Shown: positions 49,931 to 59,397, numbered from the stretch's first letter. The stretch: DNA of 64,000 nt from Glycomyces sp. L485 (GCF_022548875.1 NZ_JAKZEW010000015.1:20067-84066); one strand, 5' to 3'. Numbers and translations are program-made. Notes: generated by a model not told the origin, from the sequence alone.

Positions 49931-50527
49931 ATGAGCGCCCTGTTCAACCAGACCGATCGGACCACTCCCCGGCGGTCGAAGGACCGGATCGACTACGCCA
50001 AGGCCCCGGCCTACCAGATCCTCGACGAGGCCCTGTTCTGCGACGTGGCCTTCGTCGGACCCGGCGGCTCCCCGCAGGTGATCCCGACCTTCCATGCGCG
50101 CCTTGGCAACACGGTCTACCTCCACGGATCGACCGGCTCCTCCCTCGGTCTGGCGGCCAAGGAGGGCTTCGACGTCTGCCTGACGGCGACCGTCGTGGAC
50201 GGCCTGGTCTACGCCAAGTCCTGGTTCCACCACAGCATGAACTTCCGCAGCGTCATCGTCCACGGCAAGGCGACGCTCGTGACCGACGCGCACGACAACT
50301 GGCTGGCGATGCGGGCACTGATCGAGCGCATGTCGATCGGCCGGTCGGAGCGGTCGAGGGAGCCGAACCAGAAGGAGGGGGCGGCCGCGGCGATCATCGC
50401 GCTGCCGCTCGAGGAGGCCTCGGTGAAGGCCAGAAGCGGTCCGCCGGTCGAAGACCCTGAGGACGAGGACCTCCCCTACCGCAACGGGGTGGCCGAAGTG
50501 ACGACGGTGGTGTCGGGACGCCTGTAG
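49931..50527 (+). CDS. Pyridoxamine 5'-phosphate oxidase family (split-barrel FMN/F420) protein
   Basis: 198 residues. Split-barrel flavin-binding fold: AYQILDEALFCDVAFVGPGGSPQVIPTFHARLGNTVYLHGSTGSSLG, VCLTATVVDGLVYAKSWFHHSMNFRSVIVHGKATLV. This group contains FMN, F420 and haem-binding members and is not a true PdxH. GATGGGAG lies before the ATG. It is controlled, in all likelihood, by the divergent MocR gene. Confidence 0.9.
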   Translation: MSALFNQTDRTTPRRSKDRIDYAKAPAYQILDEALFCDVAFVGPGGSPQVIPTFHARLGNTVYLHGSTGSSLGLAAKEGFDVCLTATVVDGLVYAKSWFHHSMNFRSVIVHGKATLVTDAHDNWLAMRALIERMSIGRSERSREPNQKEGAAAAIIALPLEEASVKARSGPPVEDPEDEDLPYRNGVAEVTTVVSGRL

Positions 50528-50855
50528 GAAACGGACGCGCCGGACCGGGCGCCGGGTCAGGCCTCGATCAGCGGCTTCTCGGTCCGGTAACCGACCCAAA
50601 GCCGCTCCGCGCTCCCTGACGATGATGCTCCGCCGGGCGGTCCGTGAGCTGAAGCGGAAACTCATCAAGCCCCGCAAGGGAAGACAGGCGCCAAGCGAAC
50701 GACGACGGGGCAACCACCGTGCCGCCGCACGCAAGAGCGACACCGCTGCCACGACCACCATGGACTACACCATCACCACCTGGAAACTCGCTCCTGAACC
50801 GGCATAACAACCTAAGGAAGCGGTGTTGCCATCAGCCCCGGGCTCCGCGACTGCA
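50528..50855. other. Intergenic region downstream of PNPOx-family gene
   Basis: 328 nt; no gene supported on either strand. Short open stretches are present (for example a basic 61-codon frame at 50622-50807), but none has an RBS, a family match or a plausible composition. Confidence 0.45.
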
Positions 50856-51386
50856 TCAATGCGATTCCCGCTCTACCTCGCTGGAGCTACGCAATAGCAG
50901 ATTCTCAAGACCGTTGATGGTGAATATGACTATGATTCCCAACATAATCAGGCCGCATCCCACAAGGAATCTCATGACCACATCAGCCTGGTCCCCGAAT
51001 ATGGCAATGATGAACAACGCAGGGAACAACAGCGACAGTGAGACCGATCGCGGCCATCCGGCTATCTTCAGAAACGCCGGTCCAAGGACCCGTCGAATCC
51101 ACCGGGGCTTCATCGCGGGGCCGTACATGCTTTTCATTTGGGCCTCGGTCACGACAGACCGCTGGTACGCGACGTCCACCAATTGGTTCGCCAACCGGCC
51201 GTCTCCCGACATGATCGCCAAGACGACTATCAACATCAGCAATGTCACCAACCACGCCTGTGCCGTTGCAACGCTCGACTCAATTACGTCTGCAAACAGT
51301 ATCGCGGTGAACATCGTGAATGCCTGCACCAGGGTCAAGAGAATGAGGTTGGTGACGAGCCTTCTGAACTGTCGATTACGGATCAT
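50856..51386 (-). CDS. Small polytopic membrane protein, unknown
   Basis: About 176 residues with four hydrophobic segments: LVTNLILLTLVQAFTMFTAILFADVI, AWLVTLLMLIVVLAIM, SVSLSLLFPALFIIAIFG, VMRFLVGCGLIMLGIIVIFTINGL. Cytoplasmic loops are basic. No family recognised. Start chosen for GAGG upstream; a longer frame reading to 51473 exists. The base composition is less GC-rich than its neighbours, a mild sign of transfer. Confidence 0.7.
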   Translation of the reverse strand: MIRNRQFRRLVTNLILLTLVQAFTMFTAILFADVIESSVATAQAWLVTLLMLIVVLAIMSGDGRLANQLVDVAYQRSVVTEAQMKSMYGPAMKPRWIRRVLGPAFLKIAGWPRSVSLSLLFPALFIIAIFGDQADVVMRFLVGCGLIMLGIIVIFTINGLENLLLRSSSEVERESH

Positions 51387-51441
51387 CGTCTGCCTCGTTT
51401 CGTCGGGCCGGGAGCCGTACGGGCTCCCGGCCCTGTTCCCG

Positions 51442-52308
51442 TCACGCTGCGGACTTCTCCGCTCCTTGCTCACTTGCCGGGGCGATCTCGGTGCGGTCGA
51501 GCCGCCACACGGCGATCGACCCGCCGCCCGCCACGGCCACCACGAACATGATGAACGTCAGCGTGTACGGCCAGTTCGGCGCGGCGTCTTCGACGTTGTG
51601 CACCAACTCGCCCTGCTCCCCCGCCGCCCACCAGATCGCCTGGCGGATCAGCTGAAGGAAGTCCCGTTCGCCCCACGAGCCGTGCTCCCCGCCCGCCACG
51701 GAGTAGAAGACCTTCAGGTCCGGGGAGTTCCATGCCACCGGGTCACCCGAGTCCAGGGTCGCCAGGACGTTCTGGTCGGTCTCGGCGGGCTCGGGGTCGA
51801 AGTAGTACCACCGCTCCGTCAACTCCTCATCCTTATCCAGGCCCTCGGTGATCGGCGATCCGGCGTTGAAGCTGATCGACTCCTTGGTGGCGGGACTGAC
51901 CGGTTCGCCGGTCGCCGAAGCGCCCAAGGTCTCGTGCCACCACGCCCAGTCCGGCTCGGTGACGGCGGCCGAGTGCGTGGCGACGAGTCCGCCGCCGCCC
52001 TCGACGAACGTCTGCACCGCCGACTCCTGGCCTGCGTCGAAGATGTCGCCCTCGGTGTCGAGGAGCATCACCACGTCGACTCCGGACAGGTCCTCGACGT
52101 CGGCCGGTTCGCCCTCGTCCAGTTCGAAGTTCCAGCGCCGCGCCTCCATTTCGAGGCGTTCCAGCGCGAACTCGACGGTCTCCCCGTCACTGTGTCCCTC
52201 CGTCAGCACCAGGACGCGCGGGAAGTCGGCGGCGTGGGCGGCCGAAGCCGGGGCGAGGGTGGACGCGCAGACCAGCATGCCGACCGCGCAGAGTCGCAGG
52301 ATTCTCAC
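51442..52308 (-). CDS. ThuA-like secreted, membrane-anchored protein
   Basis: 288 residues. Signal peptide (LCAVGMLVCASTLAPASAAHA), then a ThuA/glutamine-amidotransferase-like Rossmann domain (RVLVLTEGHSDGETVEFALERLEMEARRWNFELDEGEPADVEDLSGVDVVMLLDTEGDIFDAGQESAVQTFVEGGGGLVATHSAAVTEPDWAWWHETLG). The usual late GSWGERDFLQLIRQAIWWAAGE follows. A C-terminal membrane helix (YTLTFIMFVVAVAGGGSIAVW) anchors it facing out. ThuA-like domains are found in carbohydrate-related proteins; the role here is unknown. Confidence 0.85.
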   Translation of the reverse strand: MRILRLCAVGMLVCASTLAPASAAHAADFPRVLVLTEGHSDGETVEFALERLEMEARRWNFELDEGEPADVEDLSGVDVVMLLDTEGDIFDAGQESAVQTFVEGGGGLVATHSAAVTEPDWAWWHETLGASATGEPVSPATKESISFNAGSPITEGLDKDEELTERWYYFDPEPAETDQNVLATLDSGDPVAWNSPDLKVFYSVAGGEHGSWGERDFLQLIRQAIWWAAGEQGELVHNVEDAAPNWPYTLTFIMFVVAVAGGGSIAVWRLDRTEIAPASEQGAEKSAA

Positions 52309-52415
52309 GCGCCCACCATATCGGGCCGGTCAACCTCGGTGATCGAGCCGCTCACGGCCTTGATTGTCACGGTCTGCGCCCGCGTCGCGGGACGTCCGGC
52401 ATTCGCATGAACTTC

Positions 52416-53213
52416 TTACTTGTAGAGGGCCTTCGCCAGGCGCCGCTGCGCGATCCAGGTCCCGGCGGCGGCGAGGGCCGTCAGGTACAGCATGTTCACC
52501 AGCATCATCGGGCCGAAGTCGCCGACGCTGATCCCGCGCACCAACTCGATTCCGTGGTACAGCGGCATGACGTAGACGATCGGCTGCGCGAAGGCCGGGT
52601 AGGCCTCCACAGGCGTGAACGTGCCGCCGAACAGGAACATCGCGAACACGACGGCCATCATCCAGTCGAAGTCGGTCCACTCGCGGAAGAACGTGGCCAG
52701 CGTCAGCCCCATCCCGGCGAAGGCCAGCGCGATGAACACGCAGGCGGGGACGGCCAGGACCGACCACCAGGAGTCGAGGAGCCCGAAGGCGCCCATGGCG
52801 ATCACGAACATGGCCACGTAGATGCCGCCGCGGATGAGCGCCCACCACACCTCACCGAGCGCGACGTCGCCGGGCCGCATCGGGGTGTTGAGGATGCCGT
52901 CGTAGACCTTCATCCACTTGAACTTGGCGAACACGTTGATGGAGGTCTCCAGCAGCGTGCCCATCATGGCGGCGTTGGCGAGGATCGCGGGTGCGACGTA
53001 GGCGGTGTAGGAGATCGTGGTGCCGTCGGGCAGGGTGATGTCGCCGACCAGGGAGCCGACGCCGAATCCGAAGGCGAAGAGGAACAGCAGCGACTCCACA
53101 CCGCCGGAGACGACGAGGATCCAGGCGCGGCGCATCGCGATCCAGTTGCGCGAGAGCATCGCGCCCGAGGGCTTGACGCCGGCGCGGACGATGCCGTAGG
53201 TGATGACGGACAC
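52416..53213 (-). CDS. ABC-2 type exporter permease
   Basis: 265 residues, six hydrophobic segments, ABC-2 (NodJ/DrrB-like) permease: SLLFLFAFGFGVGSLVGDI, YVAPAILANAAMMGTLLETSINVFAKFKWMKVYDGILNTPMRPGDVALGE, FREWTDFDWMMAVVFAMFLFGGTFTPVEAYPAFAQPIVYVMPLYHGIELVRGI. GTG start from AGGAG at 6-nt spacing. Third gene of the operon ATPase-permease-permease; the 8-nt gap to the previous gene indicates co-transcription. Confidence 0.92.
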   Translation of the reverse strand: MSVITYGIVRAGVKPSGAMLSRNWIAMRRAWILVVSGGVESLLFLFAFGFGVGSLVGDITLPDGTTISYTAYVAPAILANAAMMGTLLETSINVFAKFKWMKVYDGILNTPMRPGDVALGEVWWALIRGGIYVAMFVIAMGAFGLLDSWWSVLAVPACVFIALAFAGMGLTLATFFREWTDFDWMMAVVFAMFLFGGTFTPVEAYPAFAQPIVYVMPLYHGIELVRGISVGDFGPMMLVNMLYLTALAAAGTWIAQRRLAKALYK

Positions 53214-53221
53214 TGGTGCTC

Positions 53222-54043
53222 CTAGAAGGACAGTCGTCGGGCGATGACGCGTTTTGCGACGAACCAGCCGCCGACGGCGAGCGCGACGAGGTAGGCGAGA
53301 TGGGCGGCCGGCGGCAGTGCGGGGGCGACGTCGGCGGTGGCGGCGCGTGCGAGCTCGGTGCCGTGCCACAGCGGGGAGGCCCACACGAGCGGTTGCAGGA
53401 AGCCGGGCATCTGCTCGGCGGGGAAGAACACGCCGGAGAACAGGGTGATCGGCATGATCGCGAAGCGGAAGACCGAGTTGAGCATCGCGTCGTTCTTCAG
53501 GCTGGAGCACCAGGCGAACAGCCACGGCGCGATGGCGATCGACACGAACGCCGACGCGGCGACGGCGAGCGGCGCCCACGGGGAGGTGTAGACGCCGAAG
53601 AACGCGAGGACCACCGCGACGACGGTGCAGGCGGTCAGCGGGCGGAATCCGACCGCGTAGATCAGGTGGCCGTTGAGGATGTCGACCGGGCGCAGCGGTG
53701 TCGCGCGCTGGGCGAGGTAGGTGCCTCCCCATTCCTCGTAGCCGCCGAAGACCGGGTAGACCATATCGTTGCCGAGCATCATGACCGCGACCGAGCAGAC
53801 CAGTCCTGGTGCGATGAACTCGGCGTAGGTGATGCCGCCGGTGGCGGCCGGGTCGATGTAGGAGCCGACTCCGATGCCGATGCTGACCATGTAGAGGATC
53901 GGCAGGAGCACCGATGAGAACAGGGTGCCGTGCCAGATGTGGCGGTAGAGGGCCAGTTGGAGCAGGAAGGCGCGCCAGGCGGCCGCGGGGTAGCCGGGTG
54001 GGGCGCTCGCGGTGACCGTCGACGGAGCGGCGGCGGTCGTCAT
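53222..54043 (-). CDS. ABC-2 type exporter permease
   Basis: 273 residues, six hydrophobic segments. VLLPILYMVSIGIGVGSYID, LVCSVAVMMLGNDMVYPVFGGYEEWGGTYLAQRATPLRPVDILNGHL, PITLFSGVFFPAEQMPGFLQPLVWASPLWHGTELARA. Partner of the second permease; two non-identical permeases make a heterodimeric ABC-2 exporter such as those for drugs, lipids or lantibiotics. Its ATG overlaps the ATPase stop (ATGA). Confidence 0.92.
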   Translation of the reverse strand: MTTAAAPSTVTASAPPGYPAAAWRAFLLQLALYRHIWHGTLFSSVLLPILYMVSIGIGVGSYIDPAATGGITYAEFIAPGLVCSVAVMMLGNDMVYPVFGGYEEWGGTYLAQRATPLRPVDILNGHLIYAVGFRPLTACTVVAVVLAFFGVYTSPWAPLAVAASAFVSIAIAPWLFAWCSSLKNDAMLNSVFRFAIMPITLFSGVFFPAEQMPGFLQPLVWASPLWHGTELARAATADVAPALPPAAHLAYLVALAVGGWFVAKRVIARRLSF

Positions 54044-54993
54044 GCCTCTTCCTCTACCAGGGCGCGGCCGGTCAGTCGTAGGAAGACGTCTTCGAGGGTG
54101 GCGCGCCGGTCGAGGACGGATGTGGGTCTGATGCCGCGGGCGTCGATCGCGGCGGTGGTGTCGTCGGCGTCGTCGGTGTAGATGAGGACGCGGTCGGGCA
54201 GCGGCTCGATCTGGGCGCCGATGCCGCTGAGGCCGAGCGCGACCTCGGCGAGCTCGGTGGTGTGCCGGCCGGCGAAGCGCAGTTCGACGACCTCCTTGGT
54301 GACGTAGGTGTCGATGAGTTCGCGCGGGGACCCTGCGGCGATGATCCGGCCTTCGTCCATGACGACGAGGCGGTCGCAAAGCTGCTCGGCCTCGTCCATG
54401 TAGTGGGTGGTCAGGAGGATGGAGACGCCTTCCTGCTTGAGTTGGAACAGGCGCTCCCAGACGAGGTGGCGGGCCTGGGGGTCGAGGCCGGTGGTGGGTT
54501 CGTCGAGGATCACGAGGTCGGGAGCGTTGATGAGCGAGCGGGCGATGGCGAGGCGGCGCCGCATGCCGCCGGACAGGTCGTTGACCTTGTCACCGGAGCG
54601 GGGGGTCAGCTGCACGAATTCGAGCAGCTCGGCGGCCTTGGCCTTGGCCGCTTTCCGCTTGATGCCGAAGTACCCGGCGTAGACGGTGAGGTTCTCGAAG
54701 ACCGTGAGCATGTTGTCGAGCGTGTTGTCCTGGGGGACGACGCCGAGGCGGGCGCGGATGGCGGGGCCGTCGGTGTGCGGGTCGAGGCCGAAGACCTCCA
54801 GCTCGCCGCCGCTGGGTTCGGAGACGCAGCCGATCATCCGCATGGTGGTCGACTTGCCGGCGCCGTTGGCGCCGAGGAAGCCGAATGCCTCGCCTCGCTG
54901 GATCTCGAAGTCGACGCCTCTGACGGCCTCGTTGTCCCCGTAACGCTTGCGTAGGTCGCGCGCACGAACCAGGATCTCGTTCTCTACCGGCAT
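54040..54993 (-). CDS. ABC exporter ATP-binding protein (DrrA/CcmA type)
   Basis: 317 residues. Walker A GANGAGKST, Q-loop VPQDNTLDNML, signature LSGGMRRRLAIARSLINAPDLVILDEPTTGLDPQARH with Walker B, H-loop LLTTHYMDEAEQ, then the DrrA-type C-terminal helical domain with DRVLIYTDDADDTTAAI. First gene of the three-gene exporter operon. The substrate is unknown; drug or polymer export is possible. Confidence 0.94.
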   Translation of the reverse strand: MPVENEILVRARDLRKRYGDNEAVRGVDFEIQRGEAFGFLGANGAGKSTTMRMIGCVSEPSGGELEVFGLDPHTDGPAIRARLGVVPQDNTLDNMLTVFENLTVYAGYFGIKRKAAKAKAAELLEFVQLTPRSGDKVNDLSGGMRRRLAIARSLINAPDLVILDEPTTGLDPQARHLVWERLFQLKQEGVSILLTTHYMDEAEQLCDRLVVMDEGRIIAAGSPRELIDTYVTKEVVELRFAGRHTTELAEVALGLSGIGAQIEPLPDRVLIYTDDADDTTAAIDARGIRPTSVLDRRATLEDVFLRLTGRALVEEEA

Positions 54994-55145
54994 GTGGCGA
55001 GCGTAGATCGACTCACCGACGAAAAGCGAGCCGGTTTCCCGGTCGGCAGGTCAGAAGGTGCCGGGTCGGCGCGGCCGATAGGGGGGTTAGCACTACCCCG
55101 ATTGACGGGTCAGCCGTAGCGACAGGGCACCGATACTCGCGCAGT

Positions 55146-56258
55146 ATGAGAAGGGAGAACAGACTTCACGGACATGACTTTGGAGTGCCAGTGCCCACCG
55201 CATTGACCGAACGCCCCGCCGAACGACCCGCCAAACGGGCTGGCAGCGATTTCAGCGAGCTGACCAGCAGGATCAACGAGGCGGGCCTCATGCGGCGCCG
55301 TCCGCGCTACTACGTGATCAGGTTCATCGCCATCGGCCTCCTGTTCGCCGGCACGTGGACGAGCTTCGCGTTCATCGGTGACACCTGGCTCCAGATGTTC
55401 ACCGCCGTGTTCATGGCGATCGTGAGCGCCCAGGTCGCGCTGCTCGGCCACGACCTCGCGCACCGGCAGGTCTTCCGCACTCGCACCGCCTCCGAGCGCG
55501 TCGGTTTCTTCACCGGCAACCTCGCCAACGGCATGGGCTACGGCTGGTGGAACGACAAGCACACCCGCCACCACGCCAACCCCAACCACGAGGATCTCGA
55601 CCCGGACGTCCAGCCCGGCGTCCTCGTGTGGTCGCAGCGCCAGGCGATCGGCGCCCGCGTGGCGAACGGCGCGATGAAGTTCATCAACAAGTACCAGGCG
55701 TACCTGTTCTTCCCGCTGCTCACCTTCGAAGGCTTCAACCTGAACGTCTCGGGCGTCAAGTCCGTTCTCAAGCCGGGCCTCAAGCACCGCGCGCTGGAGG
55801 CGACTCTCCTCGCCGCCCACTTCGTCGGCTACACGGCGGCCGTGTTCCTCGTGCTCTCACCCGGCAAGGCGATCGTGTTCATCATCGTGCACAAGGCCGT
55901 GTGGGGCCTGTACATGGGCTCGATCTTCGCCCCGAACCACAAGGGCATGCCGACTTTCACCGGCGAGCACGACCTCGACTTCCTGCGCAAGCAGGTGCTG
56001 ACTTCCAGGAACGTGAAGGGCGGCTGGGTCATCGACACCGCGCTCGGCGGCCTGAACTACCAGATCGAGCACCACCTGTTCCCGGGCATGCCTTCCGTGC
56101 ACCTGGCGCAGGCGCAGCCGATCGTGCGCGACTTCTGCGCCGAGAAGGGCATTCCGTACCACGAGACCAGTCTGGTCCAGTCGTGGCGCGAGGCGCTGAC
56201 CGAGCTGCACCGCCACGGTGAGCCGCTGCGCAACCCGCAGCCGGTCAAGGCTCTCTGA
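55146..56258 (+). CDS. Membrane fatty acid desaturase (acyl-lipid type)
   Basis: 370 residues. Three His boxes are clear: HDLAH (102-106), HTRHH (139-143) and QIEHH (306-310), binding a di-iron site; the first His of the QxxHH box is replaced by Q as in delta-6/sphingolipid desaturases. Hydrophobic helices surround the boxes. Start uncertain: ATG 55146 lies 8 nt after a GATACT box (leaderless), while GTG 55191 has TGGAG five nt upstream. No electron-transfer partner is adjacent. It ends in a strong terminator. Confidence 0.92.
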   Translation: MRRENRLHGHDFGVPVPTALTERPAERPAKRAGSDFSELTSRINEAGLMRRRPRYYVIRFIAIGLLFAGTWTSFAFIGDTWLQMFTAVFMAIVSAQVALLGHDLAHRQVFRTRTASERVGFFTGNLANGMGYGWWNDKHTRHHANPNHEDLDPDVQPGVLVWSQRQAIGARVANGAMKFINKYQAYLFFPLLTFEGFNLNVSGVKSVLKPGLKHRALEATLLAAHFVGYTAAVFLVLSPGKAIVFIIVHKAVWGLYMGSIFAPNHKGMPTFTGEHDLDFLRKQVLTSRNVKGGWVIDTALGGLNYQIEHHLFPGMPSVHLAQAQPIVRDFCAEKGIPYHETSLVQSWREALTELHRHGEPLRNPQPVKAL

Positions 56259-56268
56259 GACATCCGGT

Positions 56269-56306
56269 GAAGGCCGCCCGCTTCGCGGGCGGCCTTCCTG
56301 CTTTTT
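56269..56306 (+). terminator. Terminator of desaturase gene
   Basis: 13-bp stem GAAGGCCGCCCGC/GCGGGCGGCCTTC with a 3-nt loop, followed by CTGCTTTTT. Confidence 0.92.
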
Positions 56307-56333
56307 CACAACTCGGTCAAGACGGGCACGAGC

Positions 56334-57173
56334 TCAGCCGGTCGAGACGAAGTACCGTTCACCGGACTGCCAGTGGTCCTGGACGCTGATGACGGCGTCC
56401 TCGACGCCGTCGCTCGGGACCATGACGCAGTTGTTCCCGGACACCGTCCCGTCCTTGAACACCTCGGGAGCCTCAGCCAGGTCGTCGGGGATGACACCGC
56501 AGTAGTCGGTGTACAGGGTGTTGCCGAACGCGACTCCGAGCTGGAGGTCGTCCCAGGCGAAGCTGGAGTCTCCACCGATGTAGGTCGCGTCGACCCGGTA
56601 CATGAAGAACTGGTGGCCCTCAGCGGGAGGCTCATTGAACTCGTTCTCGTCGAGGACCGTCTCGGAGGCGTCTGGAACGACGTCACTGAAGGACACCCTC
56701 CAGTTCCCCGTCTCGACCTCGGTTCCCGCCGGCAGCGGCGAATTCGGATCGGTCCCGGCGACACCGTCGAAGTCGTCGAGGCCTCCGGTCTCTTCGTCGG
56801 TCGTGTCCTCCCGGTCCGTCGTGCTCTCCCAGTCGGTCGGCCAGTCCTCCACGGCCTGCTCGACGGCCTTGCCGACCTGGACGGAGATGATGGTCGCGAT
56901 GATCAAGCCGAGGACCGCCAGCGCGATGCCGATGATCGCCATCAGCCGGTGGGACTTGAGGATGCCGATGACGCCGAGCACGATCGCGGCGAGGCCGAAC
57001 AGGCCGCCGATGAAGATGCCGGCGACCGGGATGAGTCCGAACAGCAGGGCGGCCGCGCCGAAGACCACGGCGAGAATCGAGATCGTCTTCGGAGGCCCCG
57101 TTGCTCCCTGCGGCGGCCCGTAGTAGGGCTGCGGGCCCGGAGGTGGCGGCGGCGAAGCAGGCGTCTGGCTCAT
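56334..57173 (-). CDS. DUF4190-type membrane protein with extracellular DUF4352-like domain
   Basis: 279 residues. Pro-rich cytoplasmic start (TPASPPPPPGPQPYYGPPQG), two or three membrane helices of DUF4190 type (ILAVVFGAAALLFGLIPVAGIFIGGLFGLAAIVLGVIGILKSHRLMAIIGIALAVLGLIIATI), an acidic linker, then an extracellular beta domain resembling DUF4352 (VETGNWRVSFSDVVPDASETVL...FFMYRVDATYIGGDSSFAWDDLQLGVAFGNTLYTDYCGVIPDDL). Function unknown; such proteins are widespread in actinobacteria. Confidence 0.82.
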   Translation of the reverse strand: MSQTPASPPPPPGPQPYYGPPQGATGPPKTISILAVVFGAAALLFGLIPVAGIFIGGLFGLAAIVLGVIGILKSHRLMAIIGIALAVLGLIIATIISVQVGKAVEQAVEDWPTDWESTTDREDTTDEETGGLDDFDGVAGTDPNSPLPAGTEVETGNWRVSFSDVVPDASETVLDENEFNEPPAEGHQFFMYRVDATYIGGDSSFAWDDLQLGVAFGNTLYTDYCGVIPDDLAEAPEVFKDGTVSGNNCVMVPSDGVEDAVISVQDHWQSGERYFVSTG

Positions 57174-57315
57174 GGTGCCCCCAATGATCCTGTGGGCATG
57201 TGTCGCTCGTCACTTGCATGACAACACAGAAATCTGGAGTCGTCTCAGATACAACCCGAATCCGATTCGTTCCACGCCTGCCCGAACGAGGCCCGGGCGC
57301 CTGGCCGCCTCCGCG

Positions 57316-59181
57316 CTACTCGACGGCGTTCGCGGCCTGGTCTCGCAGCGAGCGGACGTGCTGTTCAAGGCCCATGAGCTTGCCGAACAGGCTCATGTAC
57401 TCGTCCTTGTCGGTGCTCGGGTTGACGCGCTGGAGGCGGCGTTTGAGGTCGGCCACCTCGGCCTCGACGACGGGCCGCTGAATGCGGGCCAGGAGCGTGC
57501 GCACGTAGACGGCGTCCGGTTCGCGGTCGATCCGCAGTTCCTCGACGGCCAGTTCGTTGACCAGGGCCTGCGCTGCGATCTCGGCGCAGGAGGCTGAGAC
57601 GCCCGCGATCCAGTTCGCGCCCGCCGTGGCCTTCCCGGCCCCTCCTGCGGCTTCGACGGCCTCGCGCACCGCACGATAGTTCGGGTCGGTGAACGGCGTG
57701 GCGTCCACGGCGTCGAAATAGGGTCCGGCGACCTGCGGGTGCTGGAGCGCCAGCTTGAGGATCTCCCTCTGGGCGCGCAGTTGCGTGGAGTCGGCGTCGG
57801 GGCTGCGCCGCGGCGCGGGCACCTCCTCGGCGGACTGGCCCGAAGCCACCCCGGCGACGGCGCGGCGCAGCTCGGCCTTCTCCTTGCCCAGGCGCCCGGC
57901 GTAGTCGCCGATGTACTCGTCGACCAGGCCGCGGTCCTTGACGCGGGCCAGCAGCGGCGCGATCGCTCGGGTGGCGTGCAGGCGGCCCTCGGCGGTGTCG
58001 AGGTCGTGCTTGGCGATCTCGCGGTCGAGCGCGAACTGGACCAGCGGCGTGTGCCGTTCGATGAGCTCGCGGACCGCCTCGTCGCCCTTGTGCTGGCGCA
58101 GCTCGCAGGGGTCCTGGCCATCCGGGGTGACGGCGATGTAGGTCTGTGAGACGAACCGCTGCTCCTCGTCGAAGGCCTTGAGCGCGGCCCGCTGGCCGGC
58201 CTCGTCGCCGTCGAAGGTGAACACGATGCGCCCGTTCGCCGACTCGGAGTCGAACAGGAAGCGGCGCAGGATGCGGATGTGTTCGGCGCCGAAGGCGGTG
58301 CCGCAGGTGGCGACCGCGACGGGGACGCCGGCGAGGTGGCAGGCCATGACGTCGGTGTAGCCCTCGACGATGACGACCCGCCCGGTCTTGGCGATCTCTC
58401 TGCGGGCCAGGTCGATCCCGTACAGCACCTGCGACTTCTTGTACAGCGGCGTCTCCGGCGTGTTCAGGTACTTCGGGCCCTGGTCGTCCTCGAAGAGCTT
58501 GCGCGCGCCGAAGCCGATCGTCGAGGCCGAGGAGTCGCGGATCGGCCAGACCAGGCGGCGGCGGAACCGGTCGATGAGGTTGCCGGTGCGCGAGGGCTTG
58601 GCGAGCCCGGCGCCGGTGAGCTCCTCAGCGGTGAAGCCCTTGGCCCGCAGGTGCTTCGTGAGCGCGTCCCACGCGTCCGGCGCGTAGCCGCAGCCGAAGG
58701 TGGCGGCGGCGTCGCGGTCGAAGCCGCGCTCGGTGAGGAACCGGCGGGCGGTCTCGGCCTCGGGGTCGATCAGCCGCTCGGTGTAGAAGGCCGCGGCGGC
58801 GGTGTGGGCCTCCAGCAGGCGCTGCTTGAGGCCCGGCTGCGAGGAGGGGCTGCGCTGGACGCGGCCGTCGATGTCCTCATAGGTCAGCTTGAGGCCGGCT
58901 CGGGCGGCCATGCGCTCGACCGCTTCGACGAAGGTGAGCCCGTCGATCTCGGTGAGGAACGTGATGGCGTCGCCGCCGACCCCGCAGCCGAAGCAGTGGT
59001 AGACGCCACGGGCGGGCGTGACGTTGAAGCTCGGCGAGCGCTCGTCGTGGAAGGGGCACAGCCCCTTGAGGTTGCCGCCGCCGGCGTTGCGCAGGGTGAC
59101 GCGCTCGCCGATCACCTCGGCGATGTCGACGCGTTCACGCACCAGCTGGATGTCAGCGTCTCGGATCCGGCCCGCCACCAC
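57316..59181 (-). CDS. dnaG: DNA primase
   Basis: 621 residues. Zinc-binding domain with Cys42, His45, Cys63 and Cys66 (LCPFHDERSPSFNV...YHCFGCGVGGDAITF), RNA-polymerase basic domain (AFGCGYAPDAWDALTKHL, RLVWPIRDSSASTIGFGAR) and TOPRIM (GRVVIVEGYTDVMA, GRIVFTFDGDEAG). A C-terminal helicase-interaction domain (~440-600) completes it. It synthesises RNA primers for replication with DnaB. Host housekeeping gene; the element upstream lacks its own primase. Divergent from the proline-rich membrane-protein gene. Confidence 0.96.
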   Translation of the reverse strand: MVAGRIRDADIQLVRERVDIAEVIGERVTLRNAGGGNLKGLCPFHDERSPSFNVTPARGVYHCFGCGVGGDAITFLTEIDGLTFVEAVERMAARAGLKLTYEDIDGRVQRSPSSQPGLKQRLLEAHTAAAAFYTERLIDPEAETARRFLTERGFDRDAAATFGCGYAPDAWDALTKHLRAKGFTAEELTGAGLAKPSRTGNLIDRFRRRLVWPIRDSSASTIGFGARKLFEDDQGPKYLNTPETPLYKKSQVLYGIDLARREIAKTGRVVIVEGYTDVMACHLAGVPVAVATCGTAFGAEHIRILRRFLFDSESANGRIVFTFDGDEAGQRAALKAFDEEQRFVSQTYIAVTPDGQDPCELRQHKGDEAVRELIERHTPLVQFALDREIAKHDLDTAEGRLHATRAIAPLLARVKDRGLVDEYIGDYAGRLGKEKAELRRAVAGVASGQSAEEVPAPRRSPDADSTQLRAQREILKLALQHPQVAGPYFDAVDATPFTDPNYRAVREAVEAAGGAGKATAGANWIAGVSASCAEIAAQALVNELAVEELRIDREPDAVYVRTLLARIQRPVVEAEVADLKRRLQRVNPSTDKDEYMSLFGKLMGLEQHVRSLRDQAANAVE

Positions 59182-59383
59182 TCACCTCACTTCGAAGACT
59201 TCACCATTCTGCCTCCTGGGACCGACGCTCCGACCGCAGAGGCCGCGCCGTGTGAGAACCGCGATCCGCGAGACAACGGTTGCAGCGGTGTCGCCGAACA
59301 GAACCAGGAGGTCGGTCCGCTCTACCATGTTCCTCAGTCGATCGTCGCCCGACCACGCCTGATGGTTGCGCACCACAATCCGC

Positions 59384-59389
59384 TAGAGT
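59384..59389 (+). promoter_or_regulatory. -10-like box (TAGAGT) 8 nt before an ATG
   Basis: Lies in the ~216-nt gap divergent from dnaG, with no RBS between it and the ATG, so the large proline-rich protein is probably translated from a leaderless message. Confidence 0.35.
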
Positions 59390-59397
59390 CGCCTATC

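Noticed and set aside
48393..49934. 513-codon plus-strand frame
   Set aside because: Antisense to the MocR gene; Gly/Val/Asp-rich shadow.
58279..59397. Upstream extension of the Pro-rich membrane-protein frame
   Set aside because: It is only antisense of dnaG, and the promoter-proximal ATG at 59398 starts the sensible protein.
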